From positions 42,140 to 106,139 of the forward strand of contig JBOEGO010000023.1 in NCBI GenBank assembly GCA_050633465.1: DNA of 64,000 nt, read 5' to 3'. Origin of the DNA: UBA3069 sp050633465 (GTDB lineage: Bacteria; Pseudomonadota; Alphaproteobacteria; Rhodobacterales; Rhodobacteraceae). Positions 50,301-59,544 of this stretch are shown piece after piece. Under the pieces are notes generated by a model. The model was not told where the DNA came from. It searched no databases and saw only the letters and a program-made list of their open reading frames with translations. Numbering within the stretch: position 1 is the first letter of the stretch; each line of letters opens with the position of its first letter. Made by a program: the position numbers and the translations under genes.

Positions 50301-52586
50301 TCAGCGGGTGTCATTTCCCTGTGGCGGTGCCTCGGGTCCGTTGTTGGTGTTGCCGTTGATGATCGGGCCAAGCAGGGTGCCTCCGCCGGGGTTGTTGTTG
50401 CGTGGCGGGTTGGCGTTGTTATTACCGCCACCACCACCACCGCCAAACAGCCCGCGCAGCAGGCGGTCAATGTCGGACCCGCTGTTTTCGGGCAGGGGTT
50501 CGACGGGCGCGTTGCGCGCTGGCATGGGGTCCAGCATCGGCAGGGGTTTGGGTGGCACGCCCTGATGCACCCGCACCATGGTTTCGTGCCAGATGTTGGA
50601 TGGCAGGCCCGACCCGGTCACGCCCTTAAGCGGGGTGTTGTCATCATACCCCATCCAGACACCCGCAACATAATCGGCGGAAAACCCGATGAACCAGGCA
50701 TCGCGCGCAGCCTGCGTGGTGCCGGTTTTGCCTGCGACCTGACGGTCATCCAGATTGGCGCGGGTGCCGGTGCCGCGTGTTGTCACCTGATGCATCATCC
50801 AGATCAGTTGCTGGGCCGCATCTTCGGAAATCACCCGTTCGCGGATGCCGCCCGTGGTGGTCATCAGGGGTTCGGCGTCGCCCTGCATGCGCAGTTCGAT
50901 CAGGCCATAGGGTTCGACCGCCGACCCGCCATTCAGGATGCCGGCATAGGCGCCGGTCATTTCGATCAGGGTGCTTTCCGATGCGCCAAGCGCCAGCGCG
51001 GGGCCGGCGGCCAGATCGCTTTGGATGCCGAATTGCGATGCCACGGTGCGCACCAGATCCAGCCCCACGGCCATCGCGACCTTGACCGCCGGAATGTTCA
51101 GTGATGCGCGCAGGGCTTCGATCATCGTGACCTGCCCGTGGAATTTTTTGTCGTAATTTTTCGGGCACCATTCGCCCGAACCGGGGATGTTCACGCAATA
51201 GGGCGCATCATCAATCAGGTCGTTGGGCGAATACCCCATGTCCAGCGCGGTGGCATAGACAAAGGGTTTGAACGCCGATCCGGTCTGGCGCAATGCCTGT
51301 GTGGCGCGGTTGAATGCGCCGACCACCTTGGTTTTGCGCCCGCCGACCATGGCGCGCACGGCCCCGTCTGCCGACATGACGACAATCGCTGCCTGTGCCT
51401 TGGAATTGGGGCTGACCTTGGTTTCAAAGATCACCTTCAATGCTTCTTCGGCGGCTTTTTGAATGCGGGGGTCCAGCGTGGTGCGGATGATCACATCTTC
51501 GGTGGTGTTGCGGGTGAAAAATTCGGGGCCGGATGACATCACCCAATCGGCGAAATACCCGCCTGCCTTGGCTTCGGCGGCTTCGGACAATTGGGCGGGA
51601 TTGTCGATGGCATCCTGTGCCTCTGTTTGGTTCAGATAGCCCTGATCCTCCATCAATCTGATCACCACGGCGGCGCGGTTTTGCGACCGTTCCAGATTGG
51701 CGGTGGGCGACAGGGTCGATGGCGCGGTCAGCAAACCGGCCAGGATCGCGCCCTCGGCCGGGGTGGCCTGTGCAGCGGGTTTGCCGAAAAACCGCTGCAT
51801 CGCGGCCTCGGCCCCATATGCGCCGCCACCCATATAGGCGCGGTTCAGATAGATCGAAAGAATGTCGTTCTTTTTGTATTTCACCTCCATCGCCATGGCA
51901 AAGATCGCCTCTTGTGCCTTGCGGGCCAGCGACGAACGGCGACAATCGGATTCATATGCGGCCTCGTTTTCCCATTCATCGGGGTCATAGGGATTGCCAA
52001 GGCACAGCAATTTCGCGACCTGCTGCGTGATGGTAGAGCCACCATGCCCCGACAATGGCCCGCGCCCTTCGCGCAGGTTGATGCGCACAGCCGAGGCAAT
52101 GCCGCGCGGGCTGATGCCGAAATGTTTATAGAATCGCTTGTCCTCGGTGGCGACAACGGCGTTTTTCAACGCGGGCGATACGGAATCAGCGGTCACGACG
52201 CCGCCAAACTGGTCACCGCGCCATGCGAACTCTGCTCCGTCCTTGTCCAGCATGGTGACCGACCCGTTGGCGCGCCCGTCCATCAGGGCCGACAGATCGG
52301 GCAATGTGGTCGAGGTATAGAAAACCGCCAGCGCTATGATGGTGGTGACGATCAGCCCGCCACGCCAGAACAGCCCCCAAATGATGCGAAACACCAACCG
52401 CACAACGGCGATGGGCCATGCAATGATCGGATGACGCTTGCGCGCGGGTTTGCGGGGCGCGCGTTTTTTGGCCGCTGGCTTGGCCTTTGCTTTGGTTGTT
52501 TTGGGTTTGGCTGCCGCCGTGCGCGGTGCCTTGCCATAGCGTTTGTCCGCCACCAGAGGCGGCTTTTTACGACCTTGATCACTCAT
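50301..52586 (-). CDS. Class A penicillin-binding protein 1A-type
   Basis: A 761-residue bifunctional peptidoglycan synthase. After a very basic cytoplasmic tail of about 55 residues (rich in Lys, Ala and Pro) there is one membrane segment (GGLIVTTIIALAVFYTSTTL). The glycosyltransferase domain shows ATEDKRFYKHFGISPRGI and GHGGSTITQQVAKLL with the catalytic glutamates. The transpeptidase domain shows the active serine in RQTGSAFKPFVYA, SLN in LRASLNIPAV, and KTGTT. The last 50 residues are an unusual Gly/Asn/Pro-rich tail. ATG at 52586 gives MSDQGRKKPPL; the longer frame is AT-rich leader sequence. Confidence 0.93.
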   Translation of the reverse strand: MSDQGRKKPPLVADKRYGKAPRTAAAKPKTTKAKAKPAAKKRAPRKPARKRHPIIAWPIAVVRLVFRIIWGLFWRGGLIVTTIIALAVFYTSTTLPDLSALMDGRANGSVTMLDKDGAEFAWRGDQFGGVVTADSVSPALKNAVVATEDKRFYKHFGISPRGIASAVRINLREGRGPLSGHGGSTITQQVAKLLCLGNPYDPDEWENEAAYESDCRRSSLARKAQEAIFAMAMEVKYKKNDILSIYLNRAYMGGGAYGAEAAMQRFFGKPAAQATPAEGAILAGLLTAPSTLSPTANLERSQNRAAVVIRLMEDQGYLNQTEAQDAIDNPAQLSEAAEAKAGGYFADWVMSSGPEFFTRNTTEDVIIRTTLDPRIQKAAEEALKVIFETKVSPNSKAQAAIVVMSADGAVRAMVGGRKTKVVGAFNRATQALRQTGSAFKPFVYATALDMGYSPNDLIDDAPYCVNIPGSGEWCPKNYDKKFHGQVTMIEALRASLNIPAVKVAMAVGLDLVRTVASQFGIQSDLAAGPALALGASESTLIEMTGAYAGILNGGSAVEPYGLIELRMQGDAEPLMTTTGGIRERVISEDAAQQLIWMMHQVTTRGTGTRANLDDRQVAGKTGTTQAARDAWFIGFSADYVAGVWMGYDDNTPLKGVTGSGLPSNIWHETMVRVHQGVPPKPLPMLDPMPARNAPVEPLPENSGSDIDRLLRGLFGGGGGGGNNNANPPRNNNPGGGTLLGPIINGNTNNGPEAPPQGNDTR

Positions 52587-52850
52587 TCCAATGCCCTGCC
52601 CGGCGCCTGTTGTTTTGGGGATCATACCTGTGACTGGCAGGATTGTTGAGCGGTTCAATCCCCTTGGAGGGTTTTTGTTTAGCCTAAATTTTGTGCATAA
52701 AATTATATACGCATAAAAAAGCATCAAGTTCACCCAAAACTAAGCCTGTTCCTGCGGCAGTTGCTTTCGTTTTGCGCCCGCGTGCCGCTTTTCTGCTCCT
52801 GCAACACGGGCGGGGGACAACCCGGTCAAAACCGAAACAAGGGGATCACA

Positions 52851-53189
52851 GTGAAACTTATCATTGCGACGATCAAACCGTTCAAACTGGAAGAGGTCCG
52901 CGAGGCGCTGACCGAAATCGGTGTGCGCGGGATGATGGTAACTGAAATCAAGGGCTTCGGCTCTCAATCCGGTCACACAGAAATCTATCGCGGCGCAGAA
53001 TATGCCGTGAACTTCGTGCCGAAAATCAAACTGGAACTCGTCGTTCAGGATTCGATGGCGGATCAGGTGGTGGAAAAAATCACCGGCACCGCACGCACCG
53101 GCAAAATCGGTGACGGCAAAATCTTTGTGCTGGATGTGGCACAGGCCGTGCGCGTGCGCACCGGCGAAACCAACGACGACGCGGTTTAA
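52851..53189 (+). CDS. glnK: PII nitrogen regulatory protein GlnK
   Basis: A 112-residue PII signal protein. The T-loop carries the uridylylation site Tyr51 in HTEIYRGAEYAVNFVPK, and the ATP site is TGKIGDGKIFVLDV. PII binds 2-oxoglutarate and ATP/ADP and, when nitrogen is plentiful, blocks the ammonium channel encoded next. The start is GTG at 52851 with AAGGGG upstream. glnK next to amtB, 29 bases apart, is the classic arrangement and is the reason for GlnK over GlnB. The AT-rich stretch at about 52680-52740 probably holds the promoter; I found no clear sigma-54 site. Confidence 0.95.
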   Translation: MKLIIATIKPFKLEEVREALTEIGVRGMMVTEIKGFGSQSGHTEIYRGAEYAVNFVPKIKLELVVQDSMADQVVEKITGTARTGKIGDGKIFVLDVAQAVRVRTGETNDDAV

Positions 53190-53224
53190 GCCGCCTTAGG
53201 GACTTTCGGGGAAAGGAAATGCAA

Positions 53225-54547
53225 ATGAACCGTATCACGAAACTGGCTTTGCCGCTGGCGCTGATGGCGCTGCCAAGCCTGGGTCTGGCCCAAGAGGCCG
53301 ATATGACCCCGCCAAATGGCGAAATCGGTTATATCTTTACCACTTTCATGTTCTTGGTCACCGGTTTTCTGGTGTTCTGGATGGCGGCAGGTTTCGCCAT
53401 GCTGGAGGCCGGTCTGGTCCGGTCCAAGAATGTCACCATGCAGCTGACCAAGAACATCGTTTTGTTCTCGCTTGCGGCTGTTCTGTATTACCTCATCGGC
53501 TATAACCTGATGTATCCGGGCGATGGCTGGACCGTGGACGGCATCATCGGTGCCTTCTCGCCTGCGGCGATGGAACCTGTTGGCTTGGCCGATACCGAAA
53601 CCGACCTGACCTATGCGTCTGTTGGTTCCGACTTCTTCTTTCAGCTGATGTTCTGCGCCACTACGGCGTCGATCGTTTCGGGCACTTTGGCCGAGCGTAT
53701 CAAACTGTGGCCTTTCCTGATCTTCACCATGGTGTTGGTCGCGCTGATCTACCCGATCCAGGCATCCTGGAAATGGGGCGGTGGCTTCCTTGACCAGATG
53801 GGCTTCCTTGATTTCGCTGGCTCGACTGTTGTGCATTCGGTTGGTGGCTGGGCCGCTTTGATGGGCGCGCTGATCCTTGGCCCGCGTATCGGGAAATACA
53901 AAGATGGCCGCACGGTTCCGATCCCCGGTTCGAACCTGACGCTGGCCACGCTGGGTACATTCATCCTGTGGATGGGTTGGTTCGGCTTTAACGGTGGTTC
54001 GCAACTGTATATGGACACTGCTGGTAACGTGGCTGACATTGGCCGCATCTTTGCCAACACCAACACGGCAGCCGCCGGTGGCGCATTGATCGCGCTGGTT
54101 CTGACGCAAATCCTGTATAAAAAGCCTGACCTGACCATGGTGCTGAACGGCGCATTGGCCGGTCTGGTGTCGATCACAGCCGAACCGCTGACCCCCTCGC
54201 TGGGTGGCGCAACGCTGATCGGTATGGTCGGTGGCGTGATCGTGGTATTCGCGGTTCCCTTCCTCGACAAGCTGAAGATCGACGATGTGGTCGGTGCCAT
54301 TCCGGTTCACCTGATGGCAGGTATCTGGGGCACGCTGGCGGTTCCGCTGACCAACTCCGATGCGTCTTTCGCAACGCAAATCACTTCGATTGTGATTGTT
54401 GGTCTGTTCGTCTGTGTCGCATCTGCTGTGGTCTGGTTCATCCTCAAGGCGGTCATGGGCCTGCGTGTGGATGAAGAAACCGAGATCAACGGGCTGGACA
54501 TGGCCGAAATGGGGATGGAAGCCTATCCCGAATTCTCGAAAGGCTGA
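53225..54547 (+). CDS. amtB: Ammonium transporter AmtB
   Basis: A 440-residue channel with a signal peptide ending at LGLAQ (about residue 22) and eleven predicted membrane helices. The twin-histidine pore is visible as STVVHSVGGWAALMGA and AIPVHLMAGIWGTLAV. AGFAMLEAGLVRSKN and FNGGSQLYMDTAGN are further family signatures. It takes up ammonia/ammonium and is gated by GlnK. Two ATGs lie at 53219 and 53225; the second has the better spacing from GGAAAGG. A strong terminator follows. Confidence 0.95.
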   Translation: MNRITKLALPLALMALPSLGLAQEADMTPPNGEIGYIFTTFMFLVTGFLVFWMAAGFAMLEAGLVRSKNVTMQLTKNIVLFSLAAVLYYLIGYNLMYPGDGWTVDGIIGAFSPAAMEPVGLADTETDLTYASVGSDFFFQLMFCATTASIVSGTLAERIKLWPFLIFTMVLVALIYPIQASWKWGGGFLDQMGFLDFAGSTVVHSVGGWAALMGALILGPRIGKYKDGRTVPIPGSNLTLATLGTFILWMGWFGFNGGSQLYMDTAGNVADIGRIFANTNTAAAGGALIALVLTQILYKKPDLTMVLNGALAGLVSITAEPLTPSLGGATLIGMVGGVIVVFAVPFLDKLKIDDVVGAIPVHLMAGIWGTLAVPLTNSDASFATQITSIVIVGLFVCVASAVVWFILKAVMGLRVDEETEINGLDMAEMGMEAYPEFSKG

Positions 54548-54577
54548 TCCTCCTTCCTATCAGCTTTGAGCAAACTG

Positions 54578-54604
54578 ACCCGGGCGTTCGCGCCCGGGTT
54601 TTTT
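54578..54604 (+). terminator. Strong intrinsic terminator after amtB
   Basis: ACCCGGGCG and CGCCCGGGT form a 9-bp perfect stem capped by a TTCG tetraloop and followed by a six-T run. Confidence 0.95.
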
Positions 54605-54677
54605 CGTATGCGCCTGGCGGCGCGGCAGAGGGGGCCAGCCCCCTCGATCGGATTGCATGCAATCCGACCTCACCCCC

Positions 54678-54700
54678 GGAGTATTTTTTCCAAGAAAAAG
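54678..54700 (+). repeat. Dispersed intergenic repeat, type B copy
   Basis: GGAGTATTTTTTCCAAGAAA AAG matches the copy near 27.63 kb. Confidence 0.55.
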
Positions 54701-54917
54701 CCAAAGATTGTCTTGAACTGGTAACTGCACGTTAAGGTTAATCAGATAGATAAATTGCGTGGCACAGGCTGGAGAGCCGATGGCCATCCAAGGAAAAGTC
54801 GCCCCTGCGGGAAGAAGCACCGATGAAGTTTCGGCCGGTTCCAAAGGGGCGCACCCGAATTTGTAGAATGCAAATTTCGCCCGGCCAGAAGGCCAGCCAT
54901 TTCGGGCAGAATGCCTG

Positions 54918-54940
54918 ATTTTTTCTTGGGTAAAATACTC
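54918..54940 (-). repeat. Dispersed intergenic repeat, inverted type B copy
   Basis: On the minus strand GAGTATTTTACCCAAGAAAA AAT, preceded by GCCTTCGGCGA, a variant of the GCCTCCGGCGG lead seen at other copies. Confidence 0.55.
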
Positions 54941-54956
54941 TCGCCGAAGGCATAAT

Positions 54957-54991
54957 GTGGCGGGGGCCGAGCGAAGCGAGGCCCCCGCCAC
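54957..54991. repeat. Perfect 12-bp GC-rich hairpin
   Basis: GTGGCGGGGGCC (54957-54968) and GGCCCCCGCCAC (54980-54991) flank the loop GAGCGAAGCGA. The loop itself contains GCGAAGC, known as an exceptionally stable DNA mini-hairpin. No T-run follows. Confidence 0.6.
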
Positions 54992-55154
54992 AGCGCGACG
55001 CGCATCTGCGCGGCGCAACCATGAAATGGCGCAGCTTCCCTGAGTGCTTAAAACTTCGCCCTGCGGCTTGGCCCCGGCTCTGCTTGACGCGATTGCCACC
55101 TTGCCAAACCCGTTACAATTTGAACGACTAGGGACAGCAAAAGGGGGCGAACGG

Positions 55155-56366
55155 ATGTATGACTGGGCGGTAATCGGCGAATGGATGGAATTTGCCTTAC
55201 GGTGGCTGCATGTGATTACGGCCATCGCATGGATCGGGTCGTCGTTCTATTTCATCGCGCTGGACCTTGGACTGCACCGCGACCGCAACCTTGTGTCCGG
55301 TGCGGATGGTGAGGAATGGCAGGTGCATGGCGGCGGCTTTTATCACGTTCAGAAATATCTGGTCGCGCCCGCGTCGATGCCCGACGATCTGGTTTGGTTC
55401 AAATGGGAGAGCTATTCCACCTGGCTGTCGGGTTTCGCCCTGCTGGCTGTGGTCTATTACATGGGTGCGGGGTTTTATCTGGTCGATCCGGCGGTTTGGG
55501 ATCTTGCTCCGGTCTGGGCGGTGGTCATTTCTGTGGCTTCGCTGGCTTTCGGGTGGATCGCATACAATACCCTGTGCAAACTGTTCGTGAACGCGAACCA
55601 GACCGTTTTGATGGTCGCGCTGTTTGCTGTGCTGGTCATGATGTCGGTGTTTTACACACAGGTGTTTGCGGGGCGTGCGGCGCTGCTGCATCTGGGGGCA
55701 TTCACTGCCACGATCATGAGCGCAAACGTGTTTTTCATCATCATGCCGAACCAGCGGATCGTGGTTGACGATCTAAAGGCGGGGCGCGCGCCCGATGCGA
55801 AATACGGCAAGATCGCCAAGCAACGGTCGACCCATAACAATTACCTGACCCTGCCCGTTATTTTCCTGATGTTGTCCAATCACTACCCCTTGGCCTTTGC
55901 CAGCCAGTGGAACTGGTTGATTGCGGCCCTGGTGTTCCTGATGGGGGTGACGATCCGGCATTATTTCAACTCGGTCCATGCCCGCAGGGGCAACCCGACG
56001 TGGACTTGGCTGGCCACTGCCCTGTTGTTCCTGTTGATCATGTTCCTTTCGCTGGTGCCCGCCACGGATGACAGCAGCGAAGAGGCCAGCGGCCCCGCAC
56101 TGCGCTATGCGCAGGCCGAGGGTTTCGAGGAAGTCACCTATATCGTGATGGGCCGTTGTTCGATGTGTCACGCGGCAGAACCCGCATGGGATGGCCTGCA
56201 TTGGGCGCCGCGTGGTGTAAAACTGGAAACCCCCGGCCAGATTGCCCGCCAGGCGCGGGAAATATACCTACAGGCGGGGGTCAGTCACGGGATGCCGCAG
56301 GCCAACCTGAGTTGGATGGGGGAAGACGAGCGCGCCAAGATCCGCGCCTGGTTCGAGGGCGCATAG
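55155..56366 (+). CDS. puuD: Membrane urate hydroxylase PuuD with C-terminal cytochrome c
   Basis: A 403-residue protein. The N-terminal 300 residues contain about eight membrane helices and the PuuD signatures FALRWLHVITAIAWIGSSFYF, MPNQRIVVDDLKAGRAPDAK and KQRSTHNNYLTLPVIFLMLSNH. The C-terminal 90 residues are a cytochrome c domain with the haem site CSMCH and a later methionine-bearing stretch (MPQANLSWMGEDERAKI). PuuD converts urate to 5-hydroxyisourate, passing electrons to the respiratory chain. ATG at 55155 starts MYDWAVIGEWMEF; the upstream extension has no support. Other purine-degradation genes are not in the window. Confidence 0.92.
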   Translation: MYDWAVIGEWMEFALRWLHVITAIAWIGSSFYFIALDLGLHRDRNLVSGADGEEWQVHGGGFYHVQKYLVAPASMPDDLVWFKWESYSTWLSGFALLAVVYYMGAGFYLVDPAVWDLAPVWAVVISVASLAFGWIAYNTLCKLFVNANQTVLMVALFAVLVMMSVFYTQVFAGRAALLHLGAFTATIMSANVFFIIMPNQRIVVDDLKAGRAPDAKYGKIAKQRSTHNNYLTLPVIFLMLSNHYPLAFASQWNWLIAALVFLMGVTIRHYFNSVHARRGNPTWTWLATALLFLLIMFLSLVPATDDSSEEASGPALRYAQAEGFEEVTYIVMGRCSMCHAAEPAWDGLHWAPRGVKLETPGQIARQAREIYLQAGVSHGMPQANLSWMGEDERAKIRAWFEGA

Positions 56367-56415
56367 GGCGTTTTGACCGTTCCAGAATCGCCGCCACCCT
56401 GCTAGGTGTGGTGGC

Positions 56416-58293
56416 ATGTCCAGACCAGACCCCAAGATATCCACAGACCGCCCGCAAATTCGTCAGTTGGACGAGGGTGCAATCAACCGCATCGCCGCAG
56501 GCGAGGTGGTGGAGCGCCCTGCCTCTGCCGTGAAGGAGCTGGTGGAAAACGCATTGGATGCGGGGGCGACGCGCATTGACGTGGCAATTGGTGACGGGGG
56601 CAAAACCCTGATCCGTGTCACTGACAATGGTTGTGGTATCGCGGCGGATGACCTGCCGCTGGCCTTGTCCCGCCATGCGACATCGAAAATCGACGGCTCT
56701 GATCTGTTGAATATCCATTCGTTCGGCTTTCGTGGCGAGGCACTGCCCAGCCTTGGCGCGGTGGGGCGGTTGACCATCACGTCGCGCGCGCAAGGCCATG
56801 ACGGCGCGATGATCCGCGTGGCGGGCGGCGTGATGGATGCGGTCAAACCCGCGGCGATCAACGCGGGCACCATCGTTGAATTGTGCGATCTGTTTTACGC
56901 CACGCCTGCGCGGCTGAAATTTCTGCGCACCGACCGCGCAGAGGTGCAGGCGATCAATGATGTGGTCAAACGGTTGGCCATGGCCGAACCTTTCGTGGGG
57001 TTCACCCTGCGCGATGTGTCGGGCGGCGGTGAGGGGCGGGTGACGTTCCGCGCTGATGTGGAAACCGGTGATCTGTTCGATGCCTTGCGCGGGCGGCTCT
57101 CCACCGTGTTGGGGCGCGAGTTTGCCGATAACTCCCTGCCGATTGATGCGCAGCGCGAGGGGTTTCACCTGACCGGATACGCGGCCCTGCCGACCTATTC
57201 GCGCGGGTCAGGCGTGGCGCAATATCTGTTCGTCAATGGCCGCCCTGTGCAGGACAAGCTGCTGATTGGCGCGCTTAAGGGCGCATATTTCGACTTTCTG
57301 TCGCGTGACCGATACCCTGCCGCTGCGCTGTTTCTGGATTGCGATCCCAATATGGTGGATGTGAACGTGCATCCGGCCAAAAGCCAGGTGCGGTTTCGCG
57401 AACCGGGGGTGGCGCGGGGGCTGATCGTTTCGGCTTTGCGCCATGCCTTGGCTGGGGCGGGGCATCGGGCATCGACCACGGTGGCGGATGAAACGCTGGG
57501 CGCGTTCCGGGCCGAGCCTGTGGGGCCGTTGGGCCAGTTGGGGCAGATGCCGCAACCGGATGGCGCACGGATTTACCAGATGGACCGCCCGTCGGGCGCG
57601 GCGCGGGCTATGTCATACCAGATGCAGGCGCCGCAATCGGGGTTTGCCGAAATGGGCCGCGACTGGTCGGCAAGGGTCGAGGACATTCCGCAGGACCAAC
57701 CCGCGCTGGAATCGCTGCCATTGGGCGCGGCGCGGGCGCAGGTGCATGAAAATTATATCATCGCGCAAACCACGGACGGCATGATTGTGGTCGATCAGCA
57801 CGCGGCGCACGAACGGCTGGTTTATGAAAAACTGAAACTGCAGATGGCCGAAAACGGGGTGGCGGCGCAGGCGCTGTTGATCCCCGAAATCGTCGAAATA
57901 TCCGATGGCGATTGTGCCCGCCTGATGGAACATGCCGATGATCTGTCGCGGTTGGGGCTGACGATCGAACCCTTTGGCGGCGGTGCTGTGGCGGTGCGCG
58001 AAACCCCCGCATTGCTGGGCGAGGTCAACGCCAAGGCGATGATCGGCGACATTCTGGACGAAATCGCGGATCAGGGTGAATCGATGAATGTGCAGGCGCG
58101 GCTAGAGGCGATTTTGAGCCGCGTCGCCTGTCACGGGTCGATCAGATCGGGCCGCCGGATGCGGGCCGAGGAAATGAACGCCCTGCTGCGCGAGATGGAG
58201 GCAACCCCCCATTCCGGCCAGTGCAATCATGGCCGCCCCACCTATGTCGAGCTGAAACTGGCCGACATCGAACGGCTGTTCGGACGGCGATGA
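56416..58293 (+). CDS. mutL: DNA mismatch repair protein MutL
   Basis: A 625-residue MutL, which couples MutS mismatch recognition to strand removal. The GHKL ATPase shows INRIAAGEVVERPASAVKEL, ENALDAGATRIDV, DNGCGIAADDLPLALSRHAT, SKI and FGFRGEALPSLGAVG. The C-terminal domain has the endonuclease motif DQHAAHERLVYE and ends ACHGSIRSGRRM and HSGQCNHGRPTYVEL. The motif indicates nicking activity, consistent with organisms that lack MutH. Its stop overlaps the rmuC start (ATGA). Confidence 0.96.
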   Translation: MSRPDPKISTDRPQIRQLDEGAINRIAAGEVVERPASAVKELVENALDAGATRIDVAIGDGGKTLIRVTDNGCGIAADDLPLALSRHATSKIDGSDLLNIHSFGFRGEALPSLGAVGRLTITSRAQGHDGAMIRVAGGVMDAVKPAAINAGTIVELCDLFYATPARLKFLRTDRAEVQAINDVVKRLAMAEPFVGFTLRDVSGGGEGRVTFRADVETGDLFDALRGRLSTVLGREFADNSLPIDAQREGFHLTGYAALPTYSRGSGVAQYLFVNGRPVQDKLLIGALKGAYFDFLSRDRYPAAALFLDCDPNMVDVNVHPAKSQVRFREPGVARGLIVSALRHALAGAGHRASTTVADETLGAFRAEPVGPLGQLGQMPQPDGARIYQMDRPSGAARAMSYQMQAPQSGFAEMGRDWSARVEDIPQDQPALESLPLGAARAQVHENYIIAQTTDGMIVVDQHAAHERLVYEKLKLQMAENGVAAQALLIPEIVEISDGDCARLMEHADDLSRLGLTIEPFGGGAVAVRETPALLGEVNAKAMIGDILDEIADQGESMNVQARLEAILSRVACHGSIRSGRRMRAEEMNALLREMEATPHSGQCNHGRPTYVELKLADIERLFGRR

Positions 58294-59459
58294 TTACCCT
58301 TGGCGGCGTTGAATATGCGTTGAATGACCCGCTGGTGATGCTGGCGCTGGGTGGCTTGGCCGTGGTTTTTCTGGTGGTGATCCTGTTGATCAGCACGGCG
58401 CGGGCGGCGGGGCGATCATTGCGCATGACCGAACCGCTGGTCATGCAGATGGGCCAGATGAATGTGCGGGTGCAAAGCCTGTCGGACGGGCAGCAGCAAC
58501 TGGCGGGCGGGCTGACCCATGTATCCGAGGCCAACGCCGCGCAGCAGGCCAATCTGCTGCAACTGATGGAAAAGCGGCTGACGGATGTCACCAAGGCCAT
58601 GAACGAAAACCTGCAAGGCACATCACAGCGCACGGCGCGTTCGCTGGGTGAATTGCAGCAGCGGTTGATGGCGATAGATAAGGCGCAGGACAATATTACC
58701 AAACTGTCGGGCGATGTTTTGTCATTGCAGGATATCCTGTCAAACAAACAAACCCGCGGTGCATTCGGTGAAATCCAGCTAAAGGATATCGTGGGCAAGG
58801 CCCTGCCAGCCGACAGTTTCACATGGCAGGCGACCCTGTCGAACGGGCGGCGGGCCGATTGCCTGATCCACCTGCCCAATCCGCCCGGCCCGATCGTGAT
58901 CGACAGCAAATTCCCGCTAGAGGCATACGAGGCGCTGCGCAACGCCAGCACCGAGGCCGAGCTGAAAGCGGCGGCCCAGTTCATGCGCCAGACCGTGCGC
59001 GCCCATATCAAGGCGATATCCGACAAATACATACTGGAGGGCGAAACCGCCGATGGCGCGCTGATGTTCCTGCCCTCCGAGGCGGTATATGCCGAACTGC
59101 ACGCCAATTTCCCCGAACTGGTGCGCGACGGGTTTGCCGCCAAGGTCTGGATCGTGTCGCCGACCACCTGCATGGCCACGCTGAACACCATGCGCGCCAT
59201 TCTGAAGGACGCGCGGATGCGCGAACAGGCGGGCGCGATCCGGCGCGAACTGGGCCTGCTGTTTCAGGATGTGGAGCGGTTGGGCAGCCGCGTTGAAAAT
59301 CTGGACCGCCATTTCGGACAGGCGGCCAAGGATATTGCCGAAATCAGGATCAGTTCGGAAAAGGCAGGCCGTCGTGCGCGGCGGTTGGACAATTTCGATT
59401 TCGAAGAGCTGGCACCAGATGCCGATCCGCAGGCGGCATTGCAAAAACCGCTGTCCTGA
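58290..59459 (+). CDS. rmuC: DNA recombination protein RmuC homologue
   Basis: A 389-residue RmuC. It has an N-terminal membrane segment (LALGGLAVVFLVVILLIS), a long coiled coil (about residues 45-150) and the RmuC domain: GAFGEIQLKDIVGKALP, CLIHLPNPPGPIVIDSKFPL and VWIVSPTTCMATLNTMRAIL. The nuclease-like DSKFPLEAYEAL is the family signature. RmuC limits inversion at short repeats in E. coli; its exact activity is not settled. It is translationally coupled to mutL. Confidence 0.93.
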   Translation: MITLGGVEYALNDPLVMLALGGLAVVFLVVILLISTARAAGRSLRMTEPLVMQMGQMNVRVQSLSDGQQQLAGGLTHVSEANAAQQANLLQLMEKRLTDVTKAMNENLQGTSQRTARSLGELQQRLMAIDKAQDNITKLSGDVLSLQDILSNKQTRGAFGEIQLKDIVGKALPADSFTWQATLSNGRRADCLIHLPNPPGPIVIDSKFPLEAYEALRNASTEAELKAAAQFMRQTVRAHIKAISDKYILEGETADGALMFLPSEAVYAELHANFPELVRDGFAAKVWIVSPTTCMATLNTMRAILKDARMREQAGAIRRELGLLFQDVERLGSRVENLDRHFGQAAKDIAEIRISSEKAGRRARRLDNFDFEELAPDADPQAALQKPLS

Positions 59460-59544
59460 CCCCGCTATTTGCGTTCAATCAAGGACGGGGGCGGCGAAAT
59501 GCGCCCTTATCCATGGTGATCACGCGCAAACAGGAGGGATCGAA

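Larger units (their letters stand above)
54605..55154. other. Gene-free region between amtB and puuD with repeats
   Basis: In 550 bases there is no frame with coding character. The stretch holds a type B repeat on the plus strand (54678-54700), an inverted type B copy (54918-54940) and the long hairpin at 54957-54991. A small plus-strand frame at 54780 gives only 28 residues with no match I know. The promoter of puuD probably lies in the last 100 bases. Confidence 0.6.

Noticed and set aside
52734..52850. Possible sigma-54 promoter before glnK
   Set aside because: Several GC/TTGCT-like pieces were seen, but none has the GG and GC elements at the required spacing.
53186..54379. Minus-strand open frame of 397 codons opposite amtB
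   Set aside because: amtB is certain, and the antisense product has no recognisable feature.
54780..54866. Plus-strand 28-codon frame that might be a leader peptide
   Set aside because: There is no run of a single amino-acid codon, no attenuator behind it and no ribosome site.
54738..55225. Minus-strand open frames between amtB and puuD
   Set aside because: They have no domain, contain the repeat and hairpin sequences, and overlap the puuD start.
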